From: Streptomyces sp. NBC_00510
Lineage (GTDB): Bacteria; Actinomycetota; Actinomycetes; Streptomycetales; Streptomycetaceae
Assembly (NCBI GenBank): GCA_036013505.1
Contig: CP107851.1
Span: 248,001-312,000, forward strand
Reading direction: 5' to 3'
DNA: 64,000 bases
Shown: positions 1 to 9,062 of the stretch, piece by piece
How positions within the stretch are numbered: the first letter of the stretch is position 1
Layout: every line of letters begins with the position of its first letter
Position numbers and translations under genes: made by a program
The notes under the pieces: model-generated
The model's database searches: none
Seen by the model: the letters and a program-made list of their open reading frames with translations, nothing else
What the model was told of the DNA's origin: nothing

Positions 1-199
1 CAGCGCGGCACCGTCGCGACCGTCCCCTCCCTGTTTGCGGGTGCGACCCTGCCTCTGTCGGAGTCGCCCGATACGGTCACCGACGTCAGCACGCACCAGG
101 CCTTCGGTGCCGACCGGCGCCTCGCATGCCGCGATCCACGAGCATCTGGCAGGGCAACCGCATGAACATCGTTCCCGCACGTGACGCCGCCCGGCCGAG

Positions 200-600
200 A
201 CCCGCCTCGCGCCAGGCCGAAGAACTCCAACGTGCGCCATGGGCAGCCGTCGTGCGCGGACTACGGCTGCCGCCTGCTCGTATGCCGGCAAGCGGCGCGA
301 CGAGCGCGCCCCCAGTGAGACGCGGAGCTGCGCAAGCGGGGCAGCGCCCGGGTGGCTCCCGGGCCGACAATCGCGTGGGCGCAGCGACTACGGGCGCAGG
401 GCACGTCAGCCCAGGACATCGCCGACCGTTCCGGGGTCTCGGTGACCTTGGTCCGTCGTCTGCTGCGCGGGGTCAGCCGGCCGATCGCCCGTACCACCGC
501 CGACGCCGTGCTGGGGGTGGCCATGCCGCCGCGGCACCTGCCGGCCACGCCCGGCCTGACCAGCGCCGGCGAGGCGTCACGGCTGCTGGCCGATCTGGAC
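200..600 (+). pseudogene. HTH DNA-binding protein fossil (phage/plasmid type)
   Basis: Reading the frame that contains the block TSAQDIADRSGVSVTLVRRL (a helix-turn-helix) upstream gives HGQPSCADYGCRLLVCRQA, then a TGA near 318, then the HTH. The order Cys-rich segment (C..GC...C) then HTH is typical of small regulators on actinobacterial phages and plasmids. Homology stops near 600, where the frame runs into an antisense gene. I infer a remnant broken by a nonsense codon and truncated at both ends. Bases 1-199 show nothing I can identify. Confidence 0.45.
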
Positions 601-1065
601 AGGTTTGGGGACCTGGCGGGCGAGCGCCCATTCCTCGGCCCCGCGGCGGCAGGTGATGCGGAGCCGGACCGGGTGGCCCCGGTACTCCTCCTGCCGCTGG
701 TCGCGGGTCCGCGTGCCCATCCAGTGGCCGGGGTCTGTGCGCACCATCGCGAACGGCCGGCCGCGGCCCACGGTGAGCGCGAAGGAGGCGACCGACCGGC
801 CGTGCGCGTCGGCACCGTCCGCACCATGCACGAACTTGAACGGGCCCCACACGTGGGCGTCGATCTCGGCTTGCGTGACGTCGACTTCGTGCGTGAGCTG
901 GCGTTCCTTATCGTCGTTGTCCACGACGACGCTGATGTGGTCCAGGTGGCCGAGGTTGTCGGGGGCCGGCGAGGTGGACGTTGAGTTTTGCGCGGTCGCC
1001 GCCCGTGTCTTCGAGGGTCACGTCGAGCTGGGGGGTCAGGTCGGCATGTCAGCGGTCACGCTCGA
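577..1065 (-). pseudogene. unrecognised hypothetical protein, frameshifted
   Basis: The frame from 924 to 577 encodes 115 residues with coherent soluble-protein composition (...EVDVTQAEIDAHVWGPFKF...). Continuing upstream on the minus strand, a second frame (LDVTLEDTGGDRAKLNVHLAG) joins it if one base is removed from the C5 run near 985. A single-base indel in a longer gene is therefore likely. I do not recognise the family. Its 3' end abuts the HTH fossil. Confidence 0.4.
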
Positions 1066-1162
1066 TACGGGCAAACCGTCGTCGCGGTTTCGTTCGCACG
1101 CCGTGAGGCAACCCAGGCAAAACGGCGGTGATGGCGCTGCCGATGGCTGCTGCGGTGCTGCT

Positions 1163-1700
1163 TCATGGCTCACGTGGGCTGGGGACCAGCGGGCCGCCAG
1201 CGCTTACACGATCGGCACCAGCAAGGTCGAGACCAGCCCGGACCAGCATCACACGGGCGGAGTTCTTGTCCCTGGGCGAGATCACTCCGCACACGGTGCA
1301 GGTGTAGGTACGTTCGGAAAGAGGAAGTGCGTGCTTGGTTCTCGCTCCGCACGACGCGCAGTCCATGGTGGTGTGCGCGGGATGCACCAGGCGGACGTCC
1401 CGCCCGTGCTTGCGGCCCATCTCGATCAGAGCCGCCTTCGTGGCGCCGATCGCCGTGTCCGCCGCCTTGCGCGCCATGGTGGTCTTCGCGAGGAACTTCG
1501 GCTGGAAGTCCTCCACCGCGATCGCGTCATGGTCGCGCACGACGCGCTTGGCCCACTTGCGGGCGGTGTCCTGCCGCCGGCGGGCGATCTTCTTGGACAC
1601 CTTCGCGGCGGCCTGACGGGCCGTGCGGCAACCGCCGGTGTCGGGCCTGTTCCTCAGCGTACGCCGACGGGCCAGCATCTTCTGGTACCGCGCGAGGCGC
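1163..1700 (-). pseudogene. TnpB (IS200/IS605-type OrfB) C-terminal remnant
   Basis: The product is about 170 residues, whereas intact TnpB is about 370-420, so the N-terminal half is missing. The retained part has the RuvC-like block with VEDFQP, a four-cysteine zinc ribbon (CASC...CTVC) and the closing RDKNSA, where the last catalytic Asp of TnpB sits. TnpB is the RNA-guided nuclease of IS605-type elements. No TnpA gene or obvious omega RNA boundary is visible. It ends 12 bp before the MarR gene, so the element is a relic. Confidence 0.75.
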
Positions 1701-1711
1701 TGCGGCGCGGG

Positions 1712-2218
1712 TCAGGTTTCCCGCACCTCATACGTTGGATCGGGCCGTTGGCGGGCCGCCAGGTTGTTCTCCACCCGTTCGAGGCCATGGAGTAGCACCA
1801 GGCGCTCGTCCTGCGTCATGTCGCCAGTGGTTACGTCCTCCAGGTCGGCCCAGAGCTCCTCGACCTGGCGGCGAAGCGCCATGCCCGCAGGGGTGGTCTC
1901 GACGAGGGTGGCCCGCCCGTCGCTGGGGTCGGGTCGGCGGCGGACGAAACCGGCTCGTTCCAGGCGCTGGACTGTCCGGTTCATCGAGGCCGAGTCGGTA
2001 TCGAAAGCCGCTGCGAGGTCGGACTGCCGCAGTGGCCCCGTATCCCACAAGTGCATCATCAGCAGTTCGTGACCGGGGTGCAGGCCCAGGTCCCGGAACA
2101 GGTGGCGGGCCCGCATCACGTGCAGCCGCGTCACTCGGATGAGGGCGTTACTGATGGGGCCGCTGGCCGCAGCGGTGGGCGACGATACGCGCCCTCTGAC
2201 CTCCCACGCCGATGCCAT
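1712..2218 (-). CDS. MarR family transcriptional regulator
   Basis: This is a 168-residue winged-helix regulator starting at the ATG at 2218; upstream in-frame sequence is low-complexity and unlike the family. The wHTH is LRQSDLAAAFDTDSASMNRT, followed by the wing VRRRPDPSDGRATLVETTPA, the DxR...T hallmark of MarR proteins. MarR regulators usually repress a neighbouring gene and release DNA on binding phenolics or oxidants. It is divergent from the quinone oxidoreductase at 2794, its most likely target. A degenerate epimerase fragment now separates the two. Confidence 0.88.
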   Translation of the reverse strand: MASAWEVRGRVSSPTAAASGPISNALIRVTRLHVMRARHLFRDLGLHPGHELLMMHLWDTGPLRQSDLAAAFDTDSASMNRTVQRLERAGFVRRRPDPSDGRATLVETTPAGMALRRQVEELWADLEDVTTGDMTQDERLVLLHGLERVENNLAARQRPDPTYEVRET

Positions 2219-2460
2219 CTTCGCATAATAGCTGTTCCAGACAGGGACACGCCACCTCGATGGCGCAGCGCTGCGACAACTTCGGTCCTCGCGCCCGCCC
2301 CCATCCCTTTCATGGCTGGCTCTCGGAGTCGTCCGCGAGATTCGCGGGGATCGCTGTCTGCGACAGGTGGGCAGAAAAGTATCTGCTGCGCCTGGGAATG
2401 GATGGGGGCCGCTCAGAAGTTGTCTGTCTCGAACAGCTAAAAAGCAGGGAAGCGATCGAG

Positions 2461-2640
2461 ATGAGTGTTCTGACACGAACCACCGGTTTCGGCGGCGGCC
2501 GCCCCGTACTGCGGGTGCTGCCGGAGCACGGGCACATGGTCGTAGCCGTCGTACCCAACGCCGAGTCGGCTGCGAAAGCCGACGGAGCTGGGACCGAGCC
2601 GGTCACCGGCGATATCCGGAACCCTTCGCGCGCTCGACGA
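2461..2640 (+). pseudogene. NAD-dependent epimerase/SDR N-terminal fossil
   Basis: The reading MSVLTRTTGFGGGRPVLRVL followed by GHMVVAVVPNAES and VTGDIRNP has the pattern of an NAD(P)-binding SDR/epimerase start (TGATGFxG...GHxVxAxVR...GDxxDP). The glycine motif is degenerate and homology is lost after about 60 residues. It sits where a MarR target gene would be expected, suggesting a lost first gene of the divergent transcript. Confidence 0.4.
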
Positions 2641-2793
2641 CCTGCGTCGCAGTACCGGCCCAACCATGAAGGTCCTCGCCGACTCGAGCACAGACCCGGT
2701 TGCCGTCCCAACCCGGCTCGACCAGGGCCGGTCGCCACTACCTGTGCCCAGGCCCTCTAGCAGGACGCCGGTCACCCACCCCAACTGGAGTAC

Positions 2794-3804
2794 ATGATGA
2801 AAGCCATTCAAATGACCGCACAAGGCGGCCCGGAGGTCCTGCGCCTGGTGGACCTGCCCGATCCTCAACCGGGTCCGGGACAGATCCTGATCCGTGTCGA
2901 GGCTGCCGCGGTGAACTTCTCCGATGTCATGCGCCGGCGCGGCGACGACTACCCCGTTCCCACGCCGTCGCCGTTCGTCCCCGGCGCGGAGGTGGCCGGC
3001 ACCGTCGTGGCCCTGGGAGAGAGCGTCGACGGTCCCGCCGTGGGCACGCCCGTATTCGCGATGGTCGGCGCGGACGCGTCCGGAGGATACGCGGAACTCG
3101 CCGTCGCCTTCGCTCCCAATGTGATCCCCATCCCCCCGGGGCTTGAGCCCAACGCGGCGGCGGGCATCGTGGTGGCCGGGCTCGCCGCGACCGTGATGCT
3201 CACCGAGACCCTCGGCATCAAGGAGGGCCAGAGCGTGTTCATCCCGGCCGCGGCCGGCGGCGTGGGTGGATATGCGGTGCAGATCGCCAAACTCCTGGGC
3301 GCCGGCAACGTCATCGCAGGAGCGAGCACGGAGGCGAAGCGGCAGATCGCCCTCGACTTCGGCGCCGACCACGCCATCGACTACAGCGATCCCCACTGGG
3401 TGAAGACGGTCAGGGACCTCACCGGCGGCACGGGCGTCGACGCCGCTCTCGAGATGTCCGGCGGTGACCGGCTGAGCGAGTCCCTCGGGCTCCTCGCGCC
3501 CTTCGGCAGCCTGGTCGTATTCGGGTCGGTCAGCGGCACCCCCGGCCGGCTGGACGAGACCGCCATCCTGCCGTGGCTCTACGACCCGGCCCCCAACCAG
3601 TCGGTGGTGGGCTTCAACCTCGGCCCGTGGTTCGAGCTGCGGCTGCCCACCGCGATCGCGGCCCTGCAGCAGCTCATCGGGTGGGTCGGCTCGGGACAGG
3701 TCCGCGTACCGGCCACACACGCCTTCCCCCTGGCCGAGGCCGCCGAGGCGCACCGTCTCCTGGAAAGCGGGGCCACCACGGGCAAGCTGATCCTCAAGCC
3801 CTGA
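2794..3804 (+). CDS. NADPH:quinone oxidoreductase (MDR superfamily)
   Basis: This 336-residue zinc-independent medium-chain dehydrogenase/reductase has an N-terminal GroES-like fold (VNFSDVMRR...VPGAEVAGTV), then the Rossmann domain with PAAAGGVGGYAVQIAKLLGA. Catalytic-zinc cysteines are absent, as in QOR-type enzymes. Expected activity is NADPH-dependent reduction of quinones or enones in the cytosol. Two ATGs lie in tandem (2794, 2797); GGAG sits three bases before the first, so the second may be the real start. It is divergent from MarR and followed by a strong hairpin. Confidence 0.87.
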   Translation: MMKAIQMTAQGGPEVLRLVDLPDPQPGPGQILIRVEAAAVNFSDVMRRRGDDYPVPTPSPFVPGAEVAGTVVALGESVDGPAVGTPVFAMVGADASGGYAELAVAFAPNVIPIPPGLEPNAAAGIVVAGLAATVMLTETLGIKEGQSVFIPAAAGGVGGYAVQIAKLLGAGNVIAGASTEAKRQIALDFGADHAIDYSDPHWVKTVRDLTGGTGVDAALEMSGGDRLSESLGLLAPFGSLVVFGSVSGTPGRLDETAILPWLYDPAPNQSVVGFNLGPWFELRLPTAIAALQQLIGWVGSGQVRVPATHAFPLAEAAEAHRLLESGATTGKLILKP

Positions 3805-3847
3805 GCCAGTACGCATCACGATTCCGCTGCGCGACGCCGCCCAGCCG

Positions 3848-3877
3848 CCCCCTCCTTCGGGCAACCGAAGGAGGGGG
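3848..3877. terminator. perfect 13-bp hairpin
   Basis: CCCCCTCCTTCGG and CCGAAGGAGGGGG flank the 4-nt loop GCAA. It lies 44 bp after the oxidoreductase stop and just before the convergent hydrolase fragment, consistent with a bidirectional terminator of the actinobacterial type without a U-tract. Confidence 0.75.
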
Positions 3878-3879
3878 AC

Positions 3880-4179
3880 TTAGACCGTGTCCTCCGGGGT
3901 CAGCAGCGGCACGACGTGGCGCCAGTACGACATGGTCTTCGGCACGCCGTGCAGCAAGAACACCAGGTCGCCGGCGCCGCCGATCGCGTAGTGGATCTCC
4001 ACGCCGTTGACCTTGGGCTTGCCGTGTGTGAGCCGGACTCCGGCGTGGTCAGTGAGGTGCATCCCGGCGAACTCCTTCTTCTCTTCGGCCGTGCAGACGC
4101 CGACCGGGTGGTGGCTCCCCGTGGCCGCAGCGGCCGCCCGGCCGGCGTCCACGGTCGGCATGGACGTTTCGACCGGCAC
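3880..4179 (-). pseudogene. alpha/beta hydrolase (epoxide hydrolase-like), N-terminal fragment
   Basis: The 99-residue reading contains VNGVEIHYAIGGAGDLVFLL then HGVPKTMSYWRHVVPLL. This is the oxyanion-loop region (HG.P) of epoxide-hydrolase/haloalkane-dehalogenase type alpha/beta hydrolases, normally 280-320 residues. The catalytic Asp, His and lid are missing because the frame stops right after strand beta3. It is truncated at the terminator hairpin. A CAGATGGA palindrome lies about 47 bp upstream of its start, matching one before the MFS gene. Confidence 0.6.
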
Positions 4180-4225
4180 AACCGCGCCTCCGTGGCCGCC
4201 GATGTCGCCTGCGTCGCACCTGTCT

Positions 4226-4242
4226 CAGATGGAGTCCATCTG
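4226..4242. promoter_or_regulatory. 17-bp palindromic operator candidate
   Basis: CAGATGGA-G-TCCATCTG is a perfect palindrome with an extra CAGATGG half-site at 4248-4254. It lies upstream of the hydrolase fragment (minus strand) and downstream of the LysR stop. A 15/17 match occurs at 5285-5301. Confidence 0.5.
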
Positions 4243-4325
4243 ACGATCAGATGGTCGCGGCATGAGCGCACCGGCAGCCACGCCACTTCCGAGTCGACAG
4301 GACTGCGTCGGCTGACAGGCGTCGG

Positions 4326-5228
4326 TCAGCTGCCCGCGGGGTGGATGCGCAGCAGTTGATCGGCGAACCGCTGTGCTGCCGGACTGGTCTCGCCCACCGA
4401 GGGCAGCATCAGGTAGATGTGCCTTTCCAGACGCACTCCCTCAACCGCGATGAGCCGCAGAACGCTGTCTGGTGCGGTCAGCACCGGGTACCGCAGGCCG
4501 ACTGGAGCGAAGCCGATACCGACGCCCGCGCTGACCAGCTCGAGGAACAGTTCCCAGTCGCCGACCTCACAGACGACGCGGCGCTGTATTCCTTCGGCGA
4601 CGAACGCGGCGTCACTCAGCAGGCGAGCCGTCCACCCTGGGGGTACGTCGACGAACCGCTCGTCGGCGAGTTGTCTCACGTTGACCTCGGCCCGCTCCGC
4701 CAGGCGGTGATCAGCACGGCAGACGAGGTGCAGCGGCTCTCGCGCCAGGCGAGTCATCCGGACGCCCGGGACCTGGCTGACCGCGGGTCCGATGACGCAA
4801 TCCAGTTCTCCCGCCTCGACCATCGAGATCATCGTCAACGCGGGCGCGTACTGCAGGCGCAGGTCGATGCCGGGATGATCGCGAGTGAACTCGCCGAGAT
4901 ACGAAGCGAACGGCACCAGATGCTGAGCGGAGAGCGAGACGCCAAGGCGCAGTGTGCCGATGAGCACGTCACGGGTGTGGCGTACGGCCTCTTCCGCCTG
5001 GGCAGCGCTGGTCACGGTCCGGCGAGCCGGTCCCACCAAAGCCTCGCCGGCCGCGGTGAGCCGGACGGGCCTGGTTCCGCGGACATAGAGGGCCGCACCG
5101 AGTTCGCGTTCGAGTGCCTGGAGCGAGTTCGACAAGCCTGACTGCACAATGAGCTCGCGCTTGGCGGCGCGAGTGACGCTGCGTTCCTCGACCAACGCCA
5201 GGAAGTGACGTAGCTGTCTGAGTTCCAT
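4326..5228 (-). CDS. LysR family transcriptional regulator
   Basis: This is a 300-residue LTTR starting at the ATG at 5228 (MELRQLRHFLALVEERSVTR), the canonical family start; longer in-frame starts add 16 unrelated residues. Residues 1-62 are the wHTH. The rest is a periplasmic-binding-like effector domain (GTLRLGVSLSAQ, ELDCVIGPAV, FVDVPPGWTA). It is divergent from the MFS exporter, and the intergenic region holds CAGATGG repeats that include the T-N11-A pattern LTTRs bind. It probably senses the exporter's substrate. Confidence 0.9.
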   Translation of the reverse strand: MELRQLRHFLALVEERSVTRAAKRELIVQSGLSNSLQALERELGAALYVRGTRPVRLTAAGEALVGPARRTVTSAAQAEEAVRHTRDVLIGTLRLGVSLSAQHLVPFASYLGEFTRDHPGIDLRLQYAPALTMISMVEAGELDCVIGPAVSQVPGVRMTRLAREPLHLVCRADHRLAERAEVNVRQLADERFVDVPPGWTARLLSDAAFVAEGIQRRVVCEVGDWELFLELVSAGVGIGFAPVGLRYPVLTAPDSVLRLIAVEGVRLERHIYLMLPSVGETSPAAQRFADQLLRIHPAGS

Positions 5229-5272
5229 CGGCCACCGCCTCCTGGCCTGAATTGCAGCGCATCTGGACACTT

Positions 5273-5301
5273 CCATCTGCCAGACAGATGGAGTCTATCT
5301 C
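5273..5301. promoter_or_regulatory. CAGATGG operator array between lysR and MFS genes
   Basis: CCATCTG-CCAGA-CAGATGG (5273-5291) is an inverted repeat. It overlaps CAGATGGAGTCTATCTC (5285-5301), a 15/17 copy of the palindrome at 4226. It lies between the divergent LysR and MFS starts, the expected place for control of both. Confidence 0.55.
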
Positions 5302-5395
5302 TGCGCGCTGCCGCCGGACCGCCATCGAAGTTCCCACGGGCGTGGTTGACGCCGACGAACCAGTCAGGAACACCGCCAGGACAGGGGATTCGCCC

Positions 5396-6883
5396 ATGGC
5401 AGACCACTCGACGAATGACGCCACGCCTCGGCCTGCTGCGGGCGGCTCGCAGCGGACCGCGTTTGTCATCTCGCTGATCTGCGCCGCCCAGTTCGTGCTG
5501 CAACTGGACTTCAGCATCGTGAACGTGGCGCTGCCGTCGATCCAGCGGGAACTGGGCATGCCCGCAGCGGAGTTGCAGTGGATCGTTACCGGGTACGCGC
5601 TCGCGTTCGGCTCGCTGCTACTGGCGGGCGGCCGCCTGGCGGACCTGCTTGGCCGGCGGCAGGTCCTGGCCGTCGGCCTAGCCCTGTTCGGGATCGCGTC
5701 GCTGGCCTGCGGGCTCGCCCAGTGGCCGATCATGCTGATCACCGCCCGGATCGTGCAGGGCGCGGCCGGGGCGATGGCCTCCCCGGCCGCACTGTCGCTG
5801 CTGACGACGACCAACGCAGAAGGGGGCGCCCGCAACCGGGCGCTGGCGATCTGGCAAGCCACCACCGCGGCGGGCGCGACCGCCGGGATCGTGGCCGGCG
5901 GGCTGCTCACCCAGTACTTCGGCTGGCGGGCGGTGTTCCTGATCAACCCGCCGGTCATCGCCATCATGCTCGCGCTGGTACCGCGACTGCCGGCCGCAAA
6001 GCGGTCCGGCAGCGGCGGCAGCGCCGATGTCCGCGGGGCACTGCTGGCGACCACCGGCATCGCGGCGCTGATCTTCGGGCTCAGCAGCGGGCAGCAGCAC
6101 GGCTTCACCGCGCCCGCCACCCTCGTCGCTCTCGCCCTGGCAGTGCTTCTGACCACGGGCTTTGTGTTCGCCGAGAAGCGGTCGGCGGCCCCCATGCTGC
6201 CCCTGTCGATCCTGGCGGAGCCGGCCCGGCGGGCCGCGATCGTGGCAATGCTGCTGATCGGCGCCATCCTGGCCGGCTACGTCTACTTCGCCTCGCTCTA
6301 CCTGCAGAAGGTGCTGGGGTTCAGCCCGGTGGCGACCGGCCTGGCGCTGGTCCCGTCGACCGTCACCGTCGTATTCGTCTCCACCCTCGGCACCCGCCGG
6401 CTGCTGGCCCGGTTCAGCATCAGGGGCCTCCTGCTTGCCGGGCTGGCCAGCATGGGCGCCGGGCAGCTGTGGCTTGCCCAGATCACTGCTGGGGCCGGCT
6501 ACCCCGCAGCGGTGCTGCCCGGCCTGGTGCTGACCGCGGCCGGGGTCGGGCTGGCCCTGCCGGCCGCGTCGATCGCGATCACCAGCGGAGTCCGGGCCGG
6601 CGACCAGGGACTGGCCGGGGCCCTGTTCACTACCAGCCAGCAGACCGGTGCTGCGGTCGGCCTCGCGATACTCGCCACCGCCGCTGCGGCCACCTCCGGC
6701 CACAGCAGCTCTCCGGTGGACGGCTACCGCCTGTCGTTCCTCATCGCGACCGGTCTCGCAGTCCTCGCCGCAATCATCGTCGCGCTCCAGCTCAACACGG
6801 AATCCCACCGCGTCGAACCCGGGCACCAGCAGGCCAGCATCCTCAGGCAAGACCCAACGACGCCGTCGCAACCGCAGCGGTGA
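5396..6883 (+). CDS. MFS drug exporter, DHA2/EmrB-QacA type (14 TMS)
   Basis: The protein is 495 residues from the ATG at 5396 and extends well past the 12-helix MFS length, as expected for 14-TM DHA2 pumps. Residues 36-50 (LQLDFSIVNVALPSI) are the TM1 signature, residues 79-89 (GRLADLLGRRQ) are MFS motif A, and about residues 100-150 carry the helix run with the motif-C-like GAAGAMASPAA. It uses proton motive force to export hydrophobic compounds. It is divergent from LysR. Its 3' end overlaps an antisense fossil. Confidence 0.9.
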   Translation: MADHSTNDATPRPAAGGSQRTAFVISLICAAQFVLQLDFSIVNVALPSIQRELGMPAAELQWIVTGYALAFGSLLLAGGRLADLLGRRQVLAVGLALFGIASLACGLAQWPIMLITARIVQGAAGAMASPAALSLLTTTNAEGGARNRALAIWQATTAAGATAGIVAGGLLTQYFGWRAVFLINPPVIAIMLALVPRLPAAKRSGSGGSADVRGALLATTGIAALIFGLSSGQQHGFTAPATLVALALAVLLTTGFVFAEKRSAAPMLPLSILAEPARRAAIVAMLLIGAILAGYVYFASLYLQKVLGFSPVATGLALVPSTVTVVFVSTLGTRRLLARFSIRGLLLAGLASMGAGQLWLAQITAGAGYPAAVLPGLVLTAAGVGLALPAASIAITSGVRAGDQGLAGALFTTSQQTGAAVGLAILATAAAATSGHSSSPVDGYRLSFLIATGLAVLAAIIVALQLNTESHRVEPGHQQASILRQDPTTPSQPQR

Positions 6884-7190
6884 TCGCCAGGCCCAGGCGG
6901 CGCGGGCGTAGGGCAGGACGCGGCATGCGAGCTCGGCGTGCAGGTCCTCGGTGTCCAGGCCGCGTAGCGGGGGCACGTGGTGGCGGTCGATGACGGGGTC
7001 GGCGGAGTGGCAGAAGCGGGTCACGGTGCGCTGGGCCGTGGAGGTCAGCGTGGCCGGCCATACGGTTCGGTCGCCGATGCGCATGGGCTTGGTGATGCCC
7101 AGAGCTTCGGCGGTGTGCCTGCCCGGCAGGCGGGGGCCGTTCAGGCGGGCCTGGTAGCGGTGACCGATCGCGGCATACGCCAGGGCATGG
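6856..7190 (-). pseudogene. unrecognised protein fragment
   Basis: One minus frame reads GHRYQARLNGPRLPGRHTAE, then MRIGDRTVWPATLTSTAQRT, then LHAELACRVLPYARAAWAWR. This looks like genuine coding sequence rather than a shadow of the MFS gene, because it continues beyond the MFS stop. No start is present and it runs into the MFS 3' end. Family not recognised. Confidence 0.3.
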
Positions 7191-7196
7191 GCAGTC

Positions 7197-7475
7197 CGCG
7201 TCCACGCGCTGCTTCCAATAGTGCTCAAATGGGTGCAACCACTCGCTCACCATGGCCAGGCGGGCCGGTTGGAGGTGGTAGAAGCGGTGCCGGCCACGTG
7301 GCTCCTCGCGCACCAGTCCGGCGGTACGGAGCACCGCCAGGTGCTCGGAAACCGCGGGCCTCCCAAGCTCGAACATCCCGGCCAGCTCACTCGTGGAGCG
7401 AGGCCCTTCACGCAGCCTCTCGAGCAGTCTGCGACGAACCCAGAGGGCCGGCGCTTGTGGCGAGCGCCGACCTTC
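7197..7475 (-). pseudogene. ArsR family regulator remnant
   Basis: RRLLERLREGPRSTSELAGM then RPAVSEHLAVLRTAGLVREE and GRHRFYHLQPARLAMVSEWL match an ArsR/SmtB-type winged helix. The end WLHPFEHYWKQRVDA is the typical C-terminus of this subgroup. No credible start precedes it (the usual ALADPTRR is degraded to ALWVRR), and after VDA the frame enters the neighbouring fossil. No metal-binding cysteines are seen, so it is more like the SRPBCC-linked ArsR type. Confidence 0.5.
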
Positions 7476-7544
7476 GTCGTAGCCTGAAGTTGTCCGTCCG
7501 GCCGGATCAGGCCCGACGGGGCCGATTAGGGCCGGGCGGCCCCA

Positions 7545-7754
7545 TCACCACGCCTCGGGGCCGCCGCCGCGCCATTCCACCGTCTTCGGATCGGTCAGGC
7601 TGATGCGGTCGCAGTCGACGCCAGCACAGCGCAGGATGTCGAGGAGGTCGGCCATGCGGTGGGCGCACCCGGCGTAGCAGCCGCGGACAGTCACGTTCCG
7701 GCGGCTGTCGATGGGCGGGTGCACGACCACGAGAGGCGGCTCGGCGGCGGGCAT
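7545..7754 (-). CDS. small hypothetical protein
   Basis: This 69-residue product starts at the ATG at 7754. It has an orderly alternation of strands and helices (PPLVVVHPPIDSRRNVTVRG, MADLLDILRCAGVDCDRI) and ends WRGGG. It resembles short proteins I associate with integrative elements of Streptomyces, but I cannot assign a function. Confidence 0.55.
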   Translation of the reverse strand: MPAAEPPLVVVHPPIDSRRNVTVRGCYAGCAHRMADLLDILRCAGVDCDRISLTDPKTVEWRGGGPEAW

Positions 7755-7958
7755 ACGTCCAGCATGGCAGCGCGCTCGCGTCGGCCGCATGCTGGCCCTG
7801 CGTCCCGGTCCCGCGCTTGTCAACGATGCCCTCAGGGCGGGGTCGCGCGACACGTAGCGTTCGCTGCCGCTGGCCGGGCGGTAGCGATCCGCCGTTGCGA
7901 TAAGGTCGCAGCGCTTGAGCGCCCGTCTACCCCCCAGACGCGGTACTCGCACGCGAGA

Positions 7959-7990
7959 CAGGCCCCTCCGAGGCGACGAGGAGGGGCCTG
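7959..7990. terminator. 11-bp perfect hairpin
   Basis: CAGGCCCCTCC and GGAGGGGCCTG are separated by a 10-nt loop. No intact gene ends immediately upstream on either strand, so it may be the terminator of a lost gene. Confidence 0.55.
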
Positions 7991-8534
7991 CTCTATGGCC
8001 GCCGCGCCCAGTAGTCCCGGAAGCCTTAGCCTCCAGGGCGTTTGCCCGATCCACGGACGCGCCGGCTACCGCTCGTCGGAGGCGGTTGGACGACCACTCG
8101 ACTCGCTCCATCAGGCTGCCTCGACTGTTGCCTGGACGCATCCTGAGAGGGGGGCCCCGCCTGGCTTCCCCTTGGCTCTGGCCGGGCGGGGCCGCTCAGA
8201 CGCCCGCCTGACCGTGCGGGGCCCAAGCTGCGGCCAGGCGGGCCCCACGGACGCGGCTTCGCCCCCGGACCTCCCCTGCTGCCGTGGGCGGGACCGCTCG
8301 TCACTCTCGTGAGCTGCCCGGCTGGCGCCCGCGTGCGGCCGGGGCAACGCTGGGCTTAGTGCTTGAGGTCCGTCAATCCCCCACCCGTCGAGGTCCTTGC
8401 ACGTGGCTCGCCCCTGCCCCGATGCTGTGGCGGGGGCTGCCTCATGCCCGGACATGACGAGACCCCCACCGCGGCAGCGAATGCAGTGGGGGCCTCAGCC
8501 GTCGGCCTCCCGTGGTGCTTGCCGTCGGAAGCCC
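7991..8534. other. no gene recognised
   Basis: Several overlapping open frames exist on both strands but none has a plausible start, domain or consistent codon use. The stretch lies between the small hypothetical gene/hairpin and an IS630 remnant. Confidence 0.4.
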
Positions 8535-8967
8535 GGCGGCTCACGGCCTGCTCGTCCCGCTCGGCGACCCGTCGTCCGGGGACCTGCGGGCTGAAGCCGA
8601 GCCGGTGCATCAGCCTCGTCGCACCCGGGGACGCTGTAGGAGACGTGGAACTTCCGGCCGATCAGCGTGGCCACCCTCGCCGCGGTCCACACCTGGTCCT
8701 CCACCCAGCCATGCGCAGCCGGGCCCTGTTCCAGATACGCGACCAGCTTCTCGAGACAGCGTCGGGACAAACGGCATCGAGACCCGCTCGGGCCACGAGA
8801 AGCCGAGCCTGCGCACCGCCATCCCGCTACAACTGGTGCCATTGATAAGCCGACTGCGTACTCACCCGCAGATGCCGTGCCACTTCCGACGGCTTGATGC
8901 CCTGCTCGAACAGCTCGGCTGCCTGCATCCGCACAGACTCACGGCGCTGACCTCCCACCGCGGTCAT
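8535..8967 (-). pseudogene. IS630 family transposase, N-terminal part with nonsense and frameshift
   Basis: From the ATG at 8967 the frame gives a helix-turn-helix (MQAAELFEQGIKPSEVARHL then STQSAYQWHQL) and then TAG where Trp is expected. A second frame continues with LEKLVAYLEQGPAAHGWVED and TAARVATLIGRKFHVSYSV, and a third with MHRLGFSPQVPGRRVAERDE. These are consecutive blocks of an IS630-type transposase N-terminal domain. The DDE catalytic domain is missing, so it is non-functional. Confidence 0.7.
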
Positions 8968-9062
8968 GCCGCCCCGATCCGCATATCTCACACACCCCGG
9001 GATACAGACACCACACCGGGGCTATCAGGCGCATCACCGAAGTTCACCCCAACGAGCCGATG

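Noticed and set aside
1163..1700. TnpB with an active omega-RNA/IS605 unit
   Set aside because: Half the protein is missing and no TnpA or terminal hairpins are identifiable, so guided-nuclease activity is not supported.
2437..3864. 475-codon open frame on the minus strand opposite the quinone oxidoreductase
   Set aside because: It is the antisense shadow of a well-supported MDR gene and has no domain; long open antisense frames are expected at this GC content.
5678..7228. 516-codon minus-strand frame opposite the MFS gene
   Set aside because: Over the MFS gene it is a shadow. Only the part beyond the MFS 3' end looks coding and is listed as a fragment.
7915..8312. Short plus-strand frames around 7.9-8.3 kb as genes
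   Set aside because: They run across a terminator hairpin, lack ribosome-binding sites and show no coherent protein segments.
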